Below are positions 12,425-22,306 of a stretch of DNA of 64,000 nt, one piece after another. Each line of letters opens with the position of its first letter. Position 1 is the first letter of the stretch. The translations under genes and the position numbers were made by a program. This DNA comes from Terana coerulea (lineage: Eukaryota; Basidiomycota; Agaricomycetes; Polyporales; Phanerochaetaceae): the NCBI GenBank assembly GCA_024811115.1, contig JAKOGH010000119.1, positions 1 to 64,000 of the forward strand, in the 5' to 3' direction. The notes under the pieces were generated by a model, which ran no database searches, had not been told where the DNA came from, and saw only the letters and a program-made list of their open reading frames with translations.

Positions 12425-12813
12425 ATTCCGGTCGAGAGGTATGTAATCACGGCGAGTGAGTAAAGTTACGGCGATTGATCAGAGTTACGGCGACTGATCA
12501 AGGTTACGGCGGGGTTGGAAGATAGTTACGGTCGGTTACTTGTGGTTTGTTATGGTTGTTTACGGCTGGGTTTCAAGTTGTTGCGGCGTCTATTAAATGT
12601 GCAGGAGGGCCGCCGTAGTTCCGGTCAAGGGGATGCAGTTCCGGCGAGGCAGAGTTCCGGCGACTCGCGAGTGAGCAAAGTTACGGCGACTGATCAGAGT
12701 TACGGCGGAGTCACAAGTTGATTACGGTCGATTACTTACGTGTTGTTATGGTTGTTTATGGCTGGGTTTCAATTAGTTACGGCGTTTGTTAAATGTGCAG
12801 AAGGGCCGCCATA
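12425..12813 (+). repeat. Right terminal repeat, present as two tandem modules
   Basis: Two direct copies of about 194 bp (12425-12618 and 12619-12813). Each runs from GTTCCGG/GTTACGGCG modules through GGTTGTTTA and GGCTGGGTTTCAA to GTGCAGRAGGGCCGCC. Only the outer copy ends at the target-site duplication. Confidence 0.68.
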
Positions 12814-12819
12814 GACATA
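12814..12819. repeat. Target-site duplication GACATA, right
   Basis: Six bases directly after the right end of the foldback-like element, identical to 11150-11155. Confidence 0.7.
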
Positions 12820-13446
12820 TGCGCCGCCGCCGGCATATGTTGGCAGCCACAGGTGGGTGCTGGATTACTGTATGTTGAATTTCAGCTGGCTACGTGTAAT
12901 CTATAGACGCACGCATCTACTGTGAGCCGAGGTACCTAGCAACAAAACCTGGTCCTATTCATATTAAGACTTCAGCTTGATCTCATAAGCCTTGTAGAAT
13001 GATAGAAGAGAATTGAAGATGCGTATGCATGAGTGGTCCTTCTACCTATACGACTTGTCAAGATGAATATGTCAAGGTAAAGTCATGCGGCCAACCCACC
13101 AGTTGTGACACGAAAAGTGCCATGCATGCCAAGAAACGAGTCATTCAGCCTAATGTCTTCTTCCATGAGATGTGACAGTGTCATACTTGTCCAGAACAGC
13201 CCGATACGTCGACGTACAAGACAATGATGGAAAGTCAGGTATTTTAGTATTCTCAGGAGGAGACAGAGGGAGATCAAGGTCGCCCTATGTATATCCGGAA
13301 CAAATATGAGTACAGAAAGGGTCTAAATAGAACACTAAGATGGACTAAGCACACCTAACAGCGGATGCTCCTGCATATCTGGACTAGCCAGAGTTCATCC
13401 TCACCTCCCATTCACACTTGCAATATGTTTCATCCTCAGCAACTTC
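12820..13446. other. Spacer between the two mobile elements, no gene seen
   Basis: About 630 bp of plain sequence. A minus-strand frame at 13083-13277 is short and unrecognised. Confidence 0.4.
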
Positions 13447-13448
13447 TA

Positions 13449-14111
13449 GTATTGCCAAAGTTCAGTTCAGTTCAGTTCGGGCCCATTTTTATCAGAACCA
13501 GAACTGGAACCAAGTGTTTAATAGCCAAACCAGAACCGAACTGAACCGAACCAGCATGAACTGGTTCGGTCGGTTCAGTTCAGGGTTCAAACTGGTTCGA
13601 ACCATTGAACCATGTATATATCTGCTTTACTCTGACAAATCAGTATAATTGCAATGGTAGATCATAATAGAGTTATATATCGACATCTAGAAGGGTTTGT
13701 ATAGTGCAAAAGCCTTATATTATGACATTTTGAAGCTCAGTGTCTGATAGAAGCTGCCAGTTGCCATTTTTGGCAGCTATTGATGGCATCATGTATACAC
13801 CAAAACATAAGCAGAGCAACATTTGGTGCTCAGTTTACAAGCACAATAATGAAAAATAGTTTAGACATGCTACAGTAAGTAAGTTCATGTACTTTTCTCT
13901 ACGAATCCCAGTACAAATACACTACATAATATGTACATGGTTCATGGTTCGAACCAGTTTGAACTTGGTTTGGGGTGACAGCCATGCCTCGAACCAAAGA
14001 ACCGAACCAAGTTACCTAGAGGCCAAACCAGAACAGAACAGAACAGAACCACATGGTTCGGTTCATCAGTTCTGGTTCTGAACCACGAACCGAACTGAAC
14101 TTTGGCAACAC
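13449..14111. mobile_element. GTTC-rich inverted-repeat element (MITE-like) flanked by TA
   Basis: A 663-bp element. The left end is GTATTGCCAAAGTTCAGTTC and the right end, read inverted, is GTGTTGCCAAAGTTCAGTTC. TA dinucleotides flank both sides (13447-13448 and 14112-14113), the duplication expected of Tc1/mariner-type insertion. The inner arms (about 13460-13615 and 13938-14100) consist of degenerate GGTTCGGTTCAG/CTGAACCGAACC units, so the whole element can fold into a long imperfect stem around a unique loop of about 320 bp. There is no coding capacity. It is a non-autonomous element; assignment to Tc1/mariner rests only on the TA flank. Confidence 0.68.
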
Positions 14112-14113
14112 TA

Positions 14114-15421
14114 GGTAGACCTCACAGAATGAGTAGGCTGGTGCCAATACTTGTCCCAATGACCAAGTTAGCATTGCTACTATGTACGGTGTATAGAATA
14201 CATACCTTGTCCCCAATGACCAAGAGGTCGAGATGAGGGACAAGGCAAGAAGTCTGAATGCTAAATGTCTGAGAGCGTGAGAAGAATCAAGCCGCGTTTG
14301 GGCGCTAAGCGCCGGGATCATCGGAATAAAGTCCAAGGCTCTGGGGCTGCTACCAGGCCGTGTATCTGTGCTAAACAAATGCAAGAAATGAAAAATAATA
14401 CTACATGTGTATGTCCGTCTGCGACACTTCCCTTTGGAACTTGAAGTTGAGGATTTACAACCATTTGCCCTTCATTCCTTGAATCTGCAGTACGCAGGTT
14501 GGCAATCAGCATGTCTAGTGACTATGGGATAAATGTGGATAAGCATCTCCCTGCCAGCCATACCAGGTCCAAGTTGAATTGGCTCAACCTGGGGTTCACT
14601 CATCTGACAGCGAATGTCGTGCGTTGCTGCCTGACTGTCTGGGGTGTTTCTCTGTGCATATTTTGATTGGGCGAGTGGGCAAAGCGAAGAAATTAGAATG
14701 GCATTTGTTGGGCTAAGTGAACTTCACCGAGCCTTTATTGTGATAGGAGCGCAGGAGAGGCAGTCTGTGCTTGAAGCTGTTCAAGTTAAAGAATGAATCT
14801 TATCTGCCTTTCAATGTTGCTCCCAGGTCTAACAGGACTGTAGTGGAGATGATGAAGATGGTGCAGAAATGGAAGAACTTCCCTCGTCTCCGCAGTAAGA
14901 ATCAACTGCACTGGAGCTGTTGCTGCTGCATGCAAATAGAGCTGTCCATGCGGTACGTACTTGCATGTGGTTATTTCGCTATAGTCCGGGAGCAGTGGTC
15001 GGTATACATGACATGTCAAGCTGCATGGTCAAGACAGCAGTATGACTTGGCACCCTACGCCGCTGGGCTTGCACTCTCCATTCAACAGACAGATATTGCC
15101 CATATCCTTGGTAGATAAGTACTGCAGTGAATACATATTGGTACCTGTGAATTCCTCAATATATTAGGCCGCCCCTGACCTGGCCTCAAGTCAACAAAGG
15201 ACTCACCCGATTGTAGAACTCAATACCCTCTCCTCACAACATGTTCATTGCTATATCGTATCTAGCAGACATGAGATTACAGAATACAGCTCGACCGTAG
15301 AAGCCCATATATATTTACGAGATATCCTTTTTAAAGCCAGTGCAACCAAAAGCAAAGCGACTTAGAGTGGCTTTTACACAGGCAGTCTGCGACACTGGGC
15401 TGTCATTGGCCATCAGGGCCC
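14114..15421. other. Gene-poor region
   Basis: About 1.3 kb. A plus-strand frame at 14771-15118 (115 codons, starting MKLFKLKNESYLPF) has no recognisable domain or supporting exon and is probably chance. Nothing else is seen. Confidence 0.4.
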
Positions 15422-17769
15422 CTACTGTAATGCCTCAATGATGCTGAAGACGGTAGCAGCAAGAACTGCCAGATAGAAAGAGTCGAGAGCACGAGTCGTC
15501 AGTCCGAAAGCGCCGTTGCCCTTTACTACCTTGTTCACTGCATCTGAAATATTGGAGGGGACGGTCGTGGCTTGGACCATCTGACCATAGTTGACGTTTG
15601 TGGGAAGGTGTCCGTTTGCGGAGTAGTACGACTCAATTTTATCCATGTCCCAGCTCGGAATAGCCGACTGCGCCGAGAGCAGGGTGCCGGTCGGCGCTGG
15701 CAGCCCCAAGGGCCTCCTGAGCGCGAACAGCGCCCGGCTCGGCGACATTGACGGTGGAATTGACGGCGAGGCCGTCCGCGGAAAGTACAAAGCACGAAGT
15801 CGTGTTGATGCCCAGCGCGGGCTCAAACGGCAGGTCGTGATTGTAGAGCGAGAAGTCCCAGTCCTCAGGGATCCCGTGTCCGACAAACTCGCCCTTCTCG
15901 AGGATCAGCTGCGCCTCCAGGCCCAGGTTCAGCCCAGCACCGACGATGAAGGCGGTGCTGAAGGATTCGAAGTCATCAGTGCCGATGGGTTTGCAGTCCC
16001 GGTTGACGGATTCCTGGATGGAGGCGCTGGTGCTCGCCTTAGGTACGTTCTGGATCAGTCGGAGCCCAGCGCCCACGTCGACTGAAGCAGATCGTTCAGT
16101 TTACTACGTGATGAGGTCGAAGTGATATGAACGCACGAATGGTAAAGTTAATCTCGGCGTACGGTGCAAAGGCAATGCTCGTGGAGATGTTGAACTGTCC
16201 ATCATTAACCGTGAACGGAATTTGGTCTACACCCATCCCATCCCTAAAAACGGTCCATCAGTACCATTTCTACGGTGCAGGACCCAACTTACCATCCAGT
16301 AGCCGTCGCCTGAGGATCCCAATCCCCGGTAGAGTTCACCAGACTGACAGAAGCAAATGCTCCGCTTGGTATCTGGAAGGATCACTGTGAAGCTGATGCT
16401 GATATCTGAGACAAACAACCAGCTCACATGGGCTTTGGCACCGAAGGTAAAGTTGATGTTCGACGTGATGTCCAGCTCGAAGGCAATTTCGACACCGACG
16501 GCAGGGCCGAGGTCAACGAGAGAGGGGATCTGGGATTGGAAACTGAGAATCGGCCAACGCACATGGGTATATGCACTCACGTCTAGAGCCGGGCCGACTG
16601 GAATCCAGAGTACCCTGCAATATACACGATTTCAGCGAACTAGTTTACCACAAAGCCACAATCGCCTACTTGTAGTTTGCGCCAGCTTGGAGCTCTTTCC
16701 CGATGAACACCTCCAAGGCCGCGTCTTGCTCAAAAGCCTCTATGGTGAAGTTCATGGCCGCGCTGTCGAATGTGAAGCACGACTCTGACGAGTCGGCGAT
16801 ACAACTCGCGTCTCCAATGTTGACCTCGAAGTCGACCCCGATAGTGACGTTCATGTTCAGCTTGCAGTCGATGCATGTGAGTTGGACTTGCGAGCCTGTC
16901 AACTGACTATTAACGCCCTAAGTGACTTGTCATGCAAGATTAGGGTCAGGACTCACCCCAAGACGTCCTCAGTAACAGTGTCATCCAACGTTGAGTTCGG
17001 AGGGAAAAGAGGCAAGCGAGCCGGAATATCAGGACTGTAACTGAAGTCATAGACGCTGTTCATGCCATGGTCATCTCGGCGAGCCAGACCTAGGACCTCA
17101 TGGCTGGACCAAGACCGAGCTCCGTTGTGATCGTACTTAACGGCGAAAGACTTTACGGTGTCTCGCATGGATACCGGCTCGACAATGAAGACCAACCGTA
17201 GTCGAGATGCGTCGTCCACCACACTGGAGACTCTGTACGTCCAAATTCTGTTAGCGTGTCGGCAGCCGCAACCTTATAAAACTCACGACCAAGCACCGCG
17301 CTCGTCTTCAGAGTTGCAGCCGGAATGAGCGGTGATAACAGAGAGGCCTTGCGTACTCTTCCATTGCGCGACTGCCTCCTCGAAGGCGTCGAGATCCGCG
17401 AAGTCCAGAACGATGCTTGTTCCAAACACCGAATGCGACTCGAAACATTTCAGAGCGTGAAGCAAGTGGTCGAGATCCTCGAGCAGCAGCAACGGTCGGT
17501 CTTCGTGGGCGGATAAGGTGACAACGGCGGACGGTGGGTGGTACGGTGCTAGGGTGAAGAGGTCAGTGGAAAGCCAGTGGCTGGTGGTAGTCTCGCGCAC
17601 CTAGGCCATAGTTCAGGACTACGACGTCCTTCAGAGCAATATCTCGCTTGTACAACGATCGTTGCTCTATGGACACCGCTCGCTTGCTTGGGACTAGTCG
17701 TGGCTGAAACGCAGCAGCCACTGCGGCCAACAGGCTCAAAGATGCTGCTAGACGTCCCAGGACGAGCAT
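15422..17769 (-). CDS. Secreted, probably GPI-anchored protein of unknown function
   Basis: The start at 17769 gives a clear signal peptide (MLVLGRLAASLSLLAAVAAA). The protein then runs through about eight exons. Recognisable segments are LNYGL joining APYHPPSAVVTLS, a Val/Leu-rich region, VQLTCIDCKLNMNVTIGVDF, INFTFGAKAH joining IPSGAFASVSL, GVDQIPFTVNDGQFNIS, and VDVGAGLRLIQNVPK. It ends with a hydrophobic tail DSFYLAVLAATVFSIIEALQ right before the TAG at 15422, as in GPI-attachment signals. N-glycosylation sequons (NVT, NFT, NTT, NST, NIS) and paired Cys fit a cell-wall or surface protein. The last junction needs a 61-bp intron at 15728-15668 with a weak donor (GTTCGC); with it the frame continues. 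I do not recognise the family; similar long secreted proteins occur in basidiomycetes. Confidence 0.68.
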
Positions 17770-20625
17770 AGCGAATGACTCGAAGTGTATGTCGCGGAGA
17801 TGACTAGGGAATTGTTGTCAGGACATAGGATGCACATTATCTTTATACTGAACGACGTACTGCCATAATCCATTTCTTTTGCTTTACCCATGGCTTAGCC
17901 GAGGACCGTATAAGCTTTGATTTGCTGCTATGATGTATGAGCTAGCCGTGTCATGGCCTGGTATCGATGAGGATCGTTTCCGCGTTTCGATGATACCATC
18001 ACCATACAGTGGGTCTACCGCGCCCATAAACTGGCAAAGACACATGGGCGTTGGCCCTGCGGTACAAGGCAAGGAGCAGATCTGATCATGAGCACATCGC
18101 TCTGGGACAGCTTCACAGACATTCACAATCTAAAGCAGATCATCTTGTTGGAGAAGCTTGGGCCCATCTGTCCGAGGCTAGCTTCGCTGAATTGTTCCTA
18201 AGAAAAGCCACAGGCCGTCAGCTCGGGAACTGGATATCATCGAAGGAGAATCCACACCCCAGTACCATGGTTCAGCCTTGCCTGGCGACCACTGCACGGA
18301 AGCTTGATGGATTCATCTTCTTGTGGATTCTGGATTGCCTGCCATGAGCGCCGACAAACGGCACTTGTCGACGCGGCTGCGTTCACGCACACGAAACCCT
18401 GGATGTGTACTGTCAGGTGCACCGCCTCAACATGTTTCCCATCACTACGAGACGTAGGACGCGCTTCATCACATGAATCTAAACAATGTTCAGCTTCCAG
18501 GCCAGCGAAGGGCGGACTTGCGCTATTCACTCGATAAATTGGGGTACGAGCTTGGGATCACATTGGGTGTGTACGTACCTCTGTCAATATGAATAGCCGG
18601 AAGTGGAGGCGTGGTTAGTATATGTAACGCGAATCTCTAAGTGCTGTTAATTTCGGTATAGCGAAAAGTACTGCATATGTCGTTCAGTATTGCCTGTGAT
18701 ATAGAATAGGCGTACTTACAGAAGACCGCTAACAACTACGCTCGGCGACCCTCTCAGTCGGCGATTTCCAGTGTCGCTGTTTGGGCCCCATGCGTTTGGC
18801 GACCGCTGTCCGCGGGCCAGAAATGCGAATGTGAGACGTTTTTCGTCGAATATAAATATGCGACAGTTTACAATCTTGGCGCTTGGGAGCAAGGATACGA
18901 CATCGTTTCTTTTGCTGCGTGTTGCGACGTGAGCTGAGCTCGGGCTATGATTATAGCATCTGCTTTCGTTGTCCGCGAGCTACAGAGAGTGATGTCAACT
19001 TCGCCACATACGCTGTGATGTAAGATAGCGTACAGAAAAACCCCATTCCAAACGATGCCTAGCGCGCATGGCTTACTGCTGGCCTGGTAGATATGAAATG
19101 ATGGCCTAAATGCCACGGTCAAGGGTCACGATACTGCGTCAGATCAACCACCTGGATGCCAGTATCTTGGAGTCAAGTGCTATGGTATGCTTCTGCTTGA
19201 GCTTGCCTGCCAAGGTTTTTGCTGTGTTTCGGCTGAGAGCATATTGCAAGATATATCGGGCCTTGCAAGCCGTCTGGAGGAAATCCTGGACAGGGTAGGC
19301 GGCGTATTTACAGCAAGTTTGCAGTCATGGCCTTGGTGGTGGGCCGTCTTGAACCGTTGCAGGGCTATAAAGCGATAGCTGACGTAGCAACTTGGGGAAG
19401 AGAAGAGGCGAAGAAAGTAAAAGATGAGTTACACCTTTGTAGCCACAATATGATAAGATGGCTGACGGAAGGCTAACACCGAGGCTGGCGAAAAATAAGG
19501 GAGGTGCGCGGGTGAGTCCAAATCCGCGTAAAGATGCCTCGACAAGAGCCATTCATGTGAGATGCCCAAGTCATTCGGCTACGTCACAACCCAGCCCAAA
19601 TGGATGTCCGCATTCGCATTGGCAGGCCGGACATATACGGGTCGATAGAGAGTTCGCGGGAAATGCCCTTTCGTAAGCACAGAGTAAGTCGCGAGCGTGG
19701 TGACGATCCGGATCGCTTGCTTCTTGCGATCCTATGTCCCAAGCTCGAGTGTATTACTAGTCATAGCGCTTTAGCCGTTTTCTCCTCCCAACCAACTATG
19801 GAAACCTACTTGAAAATAACTTCAGCCTATGTTGGGCGTCGACTGAAGTCTTCCGCAAGGCTCGTAGAGGTGTGCGTTGTAGCCTGCAGGCCAATGCATA
19901 AGCTGCTTAAAGTATTCATATTGCGGCCGCGGCAACATGTAAAAGCTTGCGAGGCGAGAGGTCCGGACGTGATGACAAGAAAGGTTTTGGGAGAAGAGAC
20001 AAGACGTGCACAAAACGTTACTGGACCTGCATATTATAGTTGGGTGGCTGACGAGTGGCTGACACTGACACTGACAGTGAAGCTGGAGATAGGAGTCGTG
20101 CGGACTTCGAATATGCGTCGCGACTTGCCGGCCCGACATGGATCAAAGTGTGCGAGCTGTTTGCCTGAGTGTCTCTTTCTCCTGACCCTCATCGACCCGG
20201 GTCCGACTCTCCGAGCCCAACTTCCACCCTGTGCCGACCGTTGCTTACTTCTCGCATCATGCATTCCACGCCCCAGCCTCGCACTCAAGTCTACTTATAT
20301 CGACGCTTGCAATAGTCAGCTCCGTTCCAGCTCGGACCGTCAAGCTATAACCAGTCTTTCAATACGTCCGACGGCCGTCTTAAGAGCAAATACTTTTAGA
20401 TTCGCCTGAAATACCGGTATGATGACCTGCCTTCCGAAGTGCTGGGCATAGCCGCGGCCGATCCCTGTGCTTCTGAATGCTGATTCTCTTGCCTCGCAGC
20501 AGGACCCGCTCTTCGCCGCACTCGCGCCCACCCGCGTCCCCGCGCATATATCTGCACTCTCGACACTATGCGCACGAGTCCGCCCTCCGCTTCCCTAACA
20601 TTACACGGTACATAGGCTGCACGAG
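17770..20625. other. Long intergenic region between divergent genes
   Basis: About 2.9 kb. It contains an open frame of 269 codons at 19600-20409 on the plus strand with no recognisable domain, irregular composition and no splice support; I treat it as chance or as upstream leader of the next gene. Further left only short frames are seen. Probably holds the promoters of the secreted protein and of the membrane protein at 20626. Confidence 0.4.
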
Positions 20626-21767
20626 ATGTCTTCGACAGCGGCGAGCTTCGCACCCGCGCCGACATCCTTCCGTCTCGTCATTCCCGCACCCTCCACCTCA
20701 GGCCAGGGCGCCGTCCTCGGTGTGCCTTCTGTACTGCCTAACGGCACAATTGCGTGGCCAAGTACTACCGCTACTGCACTTCCGAGCTGGTGGTCCGGCG
20801 TTGGCGGCCCCGCCCTCATCATTGTCTTTGTTGCCGTCGGCCTCCTCACGGCGACGATGGCGCTCTTGCTCATCTTGCGTAGCGCGCGCATGCGCAGCGA
20901 GAATGGGTACGGCCAGTTTGATGGATTTGCGGATAGCGGGAGTGGTGGTGGACTGGCGGCATTTGGAGGAAGGAGGCTGAAGAAGAAAAACCCACTAGGC
21001 GAACAACCTCGAATTTATGAACTGCCGGTGGTGTACGAGAAGGAGGGGAAGGAGAATATGACAAAGAGTTGGGGAGACGTCATGGTAAGCGACTCCTTAC
21101 TATCACTCACTATATGCGCATATACTCACCATCCACTAGCCAATTTCAGCAACATTCCTCGCGCCCCCGAGGCCTCCAAGCGCATGGACGAAAGATCTCG
21201 AACGCAGCTCGACTATCTCGTCGCAACATACGATGCATGATGTTCACCCGGAGCCGGAACCCCGTCACTCACGCCCTCGGCGCGTTCAGTTGGCGGCACT
21301 TCCGCCGCTCGCGTGCCGCGCACTCACCCGTCGTGCCAAGACCACCAATAACTTTCCTACCCGCTTCGACGTCGACGTCTTCGGGAACTGCTACGCCCAC
21401 AAAGGTAGCTGCACACCCGCACGGAGACGTTGTGCCTGATAGAATGCGAGTGGCGGTCGCAATTGCCATGCCTCGCCGCGCGTCCGAAATCCCTCGTGCG
21501 GCGCCATCTGCACCACCAGGGCTTGGTTCCGAATGCGACGATGCTCCGCTGCCGGAGCTGTGCCTCGGCTTCGCAGAGGTCCGTGGCATGGACGGCGACG
21601 AGTGGACGAGCATGCACGACGAGCAAAACTACCCGGCGCATAACGTGCGCGTAGCCGATATCCCCCAGGAAAGCAGATTCCAGGAAGCGTTGCCAGGCGA
21701 AAGGAGCGAAGCGTTGCACACCGTGCAATCGAGGGAGGACGTCGAGAGGAATTATTGGATTGTATGA
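20626..21767 (+). CDS. Single-pass membrane protein with disordered tail
   Basis: The first exon 20626-21084 (153 codons) starts MSSTAASFAPAPTSFRLVIP. It has a Ser/Thr/Pro-rich outer part, then one strong transmembrane helix (GGPALIIVFVAVGLLTATMA, continuing LLLIL) at about residues 65-88, then a basic stop-transfer segment. The donor GTAAGC at 21085 and the acceptor CACTAG at 21139 lead into PISATFLAPPRPPSAWTKDL. The tail that looks most coding further on (RVAVAIAMPRRASEIP to the TGA before 21768) lies in another frame. Either a further intron or a one-base indel sits between about 21200 and 21440, and I could not decide. No enzymatic domain. Single-pass proteins of this form are common in Agaricomycetes and uncharacterised. 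Confidence 0.58.
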
Positions 21768-22306
21768 TGATCCTAGGACTGGATGACTGACGACTTGCCA
21801 CGACTTTACGACTTGCTGCCGCCATACTATACCGTAGTGTACCATACCGTACTGCACTAATGTGATTTCTTGTTACATCAGTTTGAGCTCGCAAACGCCT
21901 TCGCGCAACCTTCGCGTCTCTTGGCCGGTGCTCGCCCAACTTGTCCTCTCTTCACCCGCAGCTCAACACACAACCACTACATCTTGTCGGACGTAGGATA
22001 CCATTCTCATCGCTGTTAATGTTTATGCACGAGGCACCGAGGCCGACGATGACATAGCGCAAGATCTCAAGCGGATGTGCGTCGGATATCAGATAGACTA
22101 GCCTTTCCGTTCACGCTACTTTACCTTTACCCACCGCGTTCCCTTGCCTCCTCTCACCTCCTCGCAGGCTCGCACTGGCAGGCCACACACTCTAACCTCA
22201 CGAACACTCACGACCTTCACGACCTTCAAAGACTCGCAACTTCAAATATTCACAACAATCTACCTCTACCCATTCAGCTGACTTCGACCTGCTGCAAGTA
22301 AACACC
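21768..22306. other. Intergenic region, promoter of the sorting nexin
   Basis: About 540 bp. The last 200 bp before the ATG are C/T-rich with repeated CACGACCTTCACGACCTTCA, a composition common in fungal promoters and 5' UTRs. No gene seen. Confidence 0.45.

Larger units (their letters stand above)
11156..12813. mobile_element. Foldback-like inverted-repeat element, non-autonomous
   Basis: A 1658-bp element whose two ends are inverted copies. The left end starts TATGGCGGCCCTTCTGCAC and the right end is its reverse complement; the first 25 bp are identical and similarity extends for about 190 bp inward. Both ends are built from short modules around GTTACGGCG and GTTCCGGCG. The flanks carry the same 6 bp, GACATA (11150-11155 and 12814-12819), a direct target-site duplication. 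On the right the whole terminal module is present twice in tandem (about 12425-12618 and 12619-12813). The inside (about 11346-12424) has no recognisable transposase, so movement would need enzymes from elsewhere. The modular long inverted ends resemble foldback transposons; the superfamily is not determined. Confidence 0.78.

Noticed and set aside
13449..14111. CRISPR-like array of GGTTCGG repeats
   Set aside because: Repeats are degenerate, without regular spacers, arranged as inverted arms in a eukaryotic genome; an inverted-repeat element explains them.
19600..20409. 269-codon open frame on the plus strand upstream of the membrane protein
   Set aside because: No domain, no splice pattern, composition changes along its length, and it overlaps open frames on the other strand. 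Kept only as a remark in the intergenic entry.
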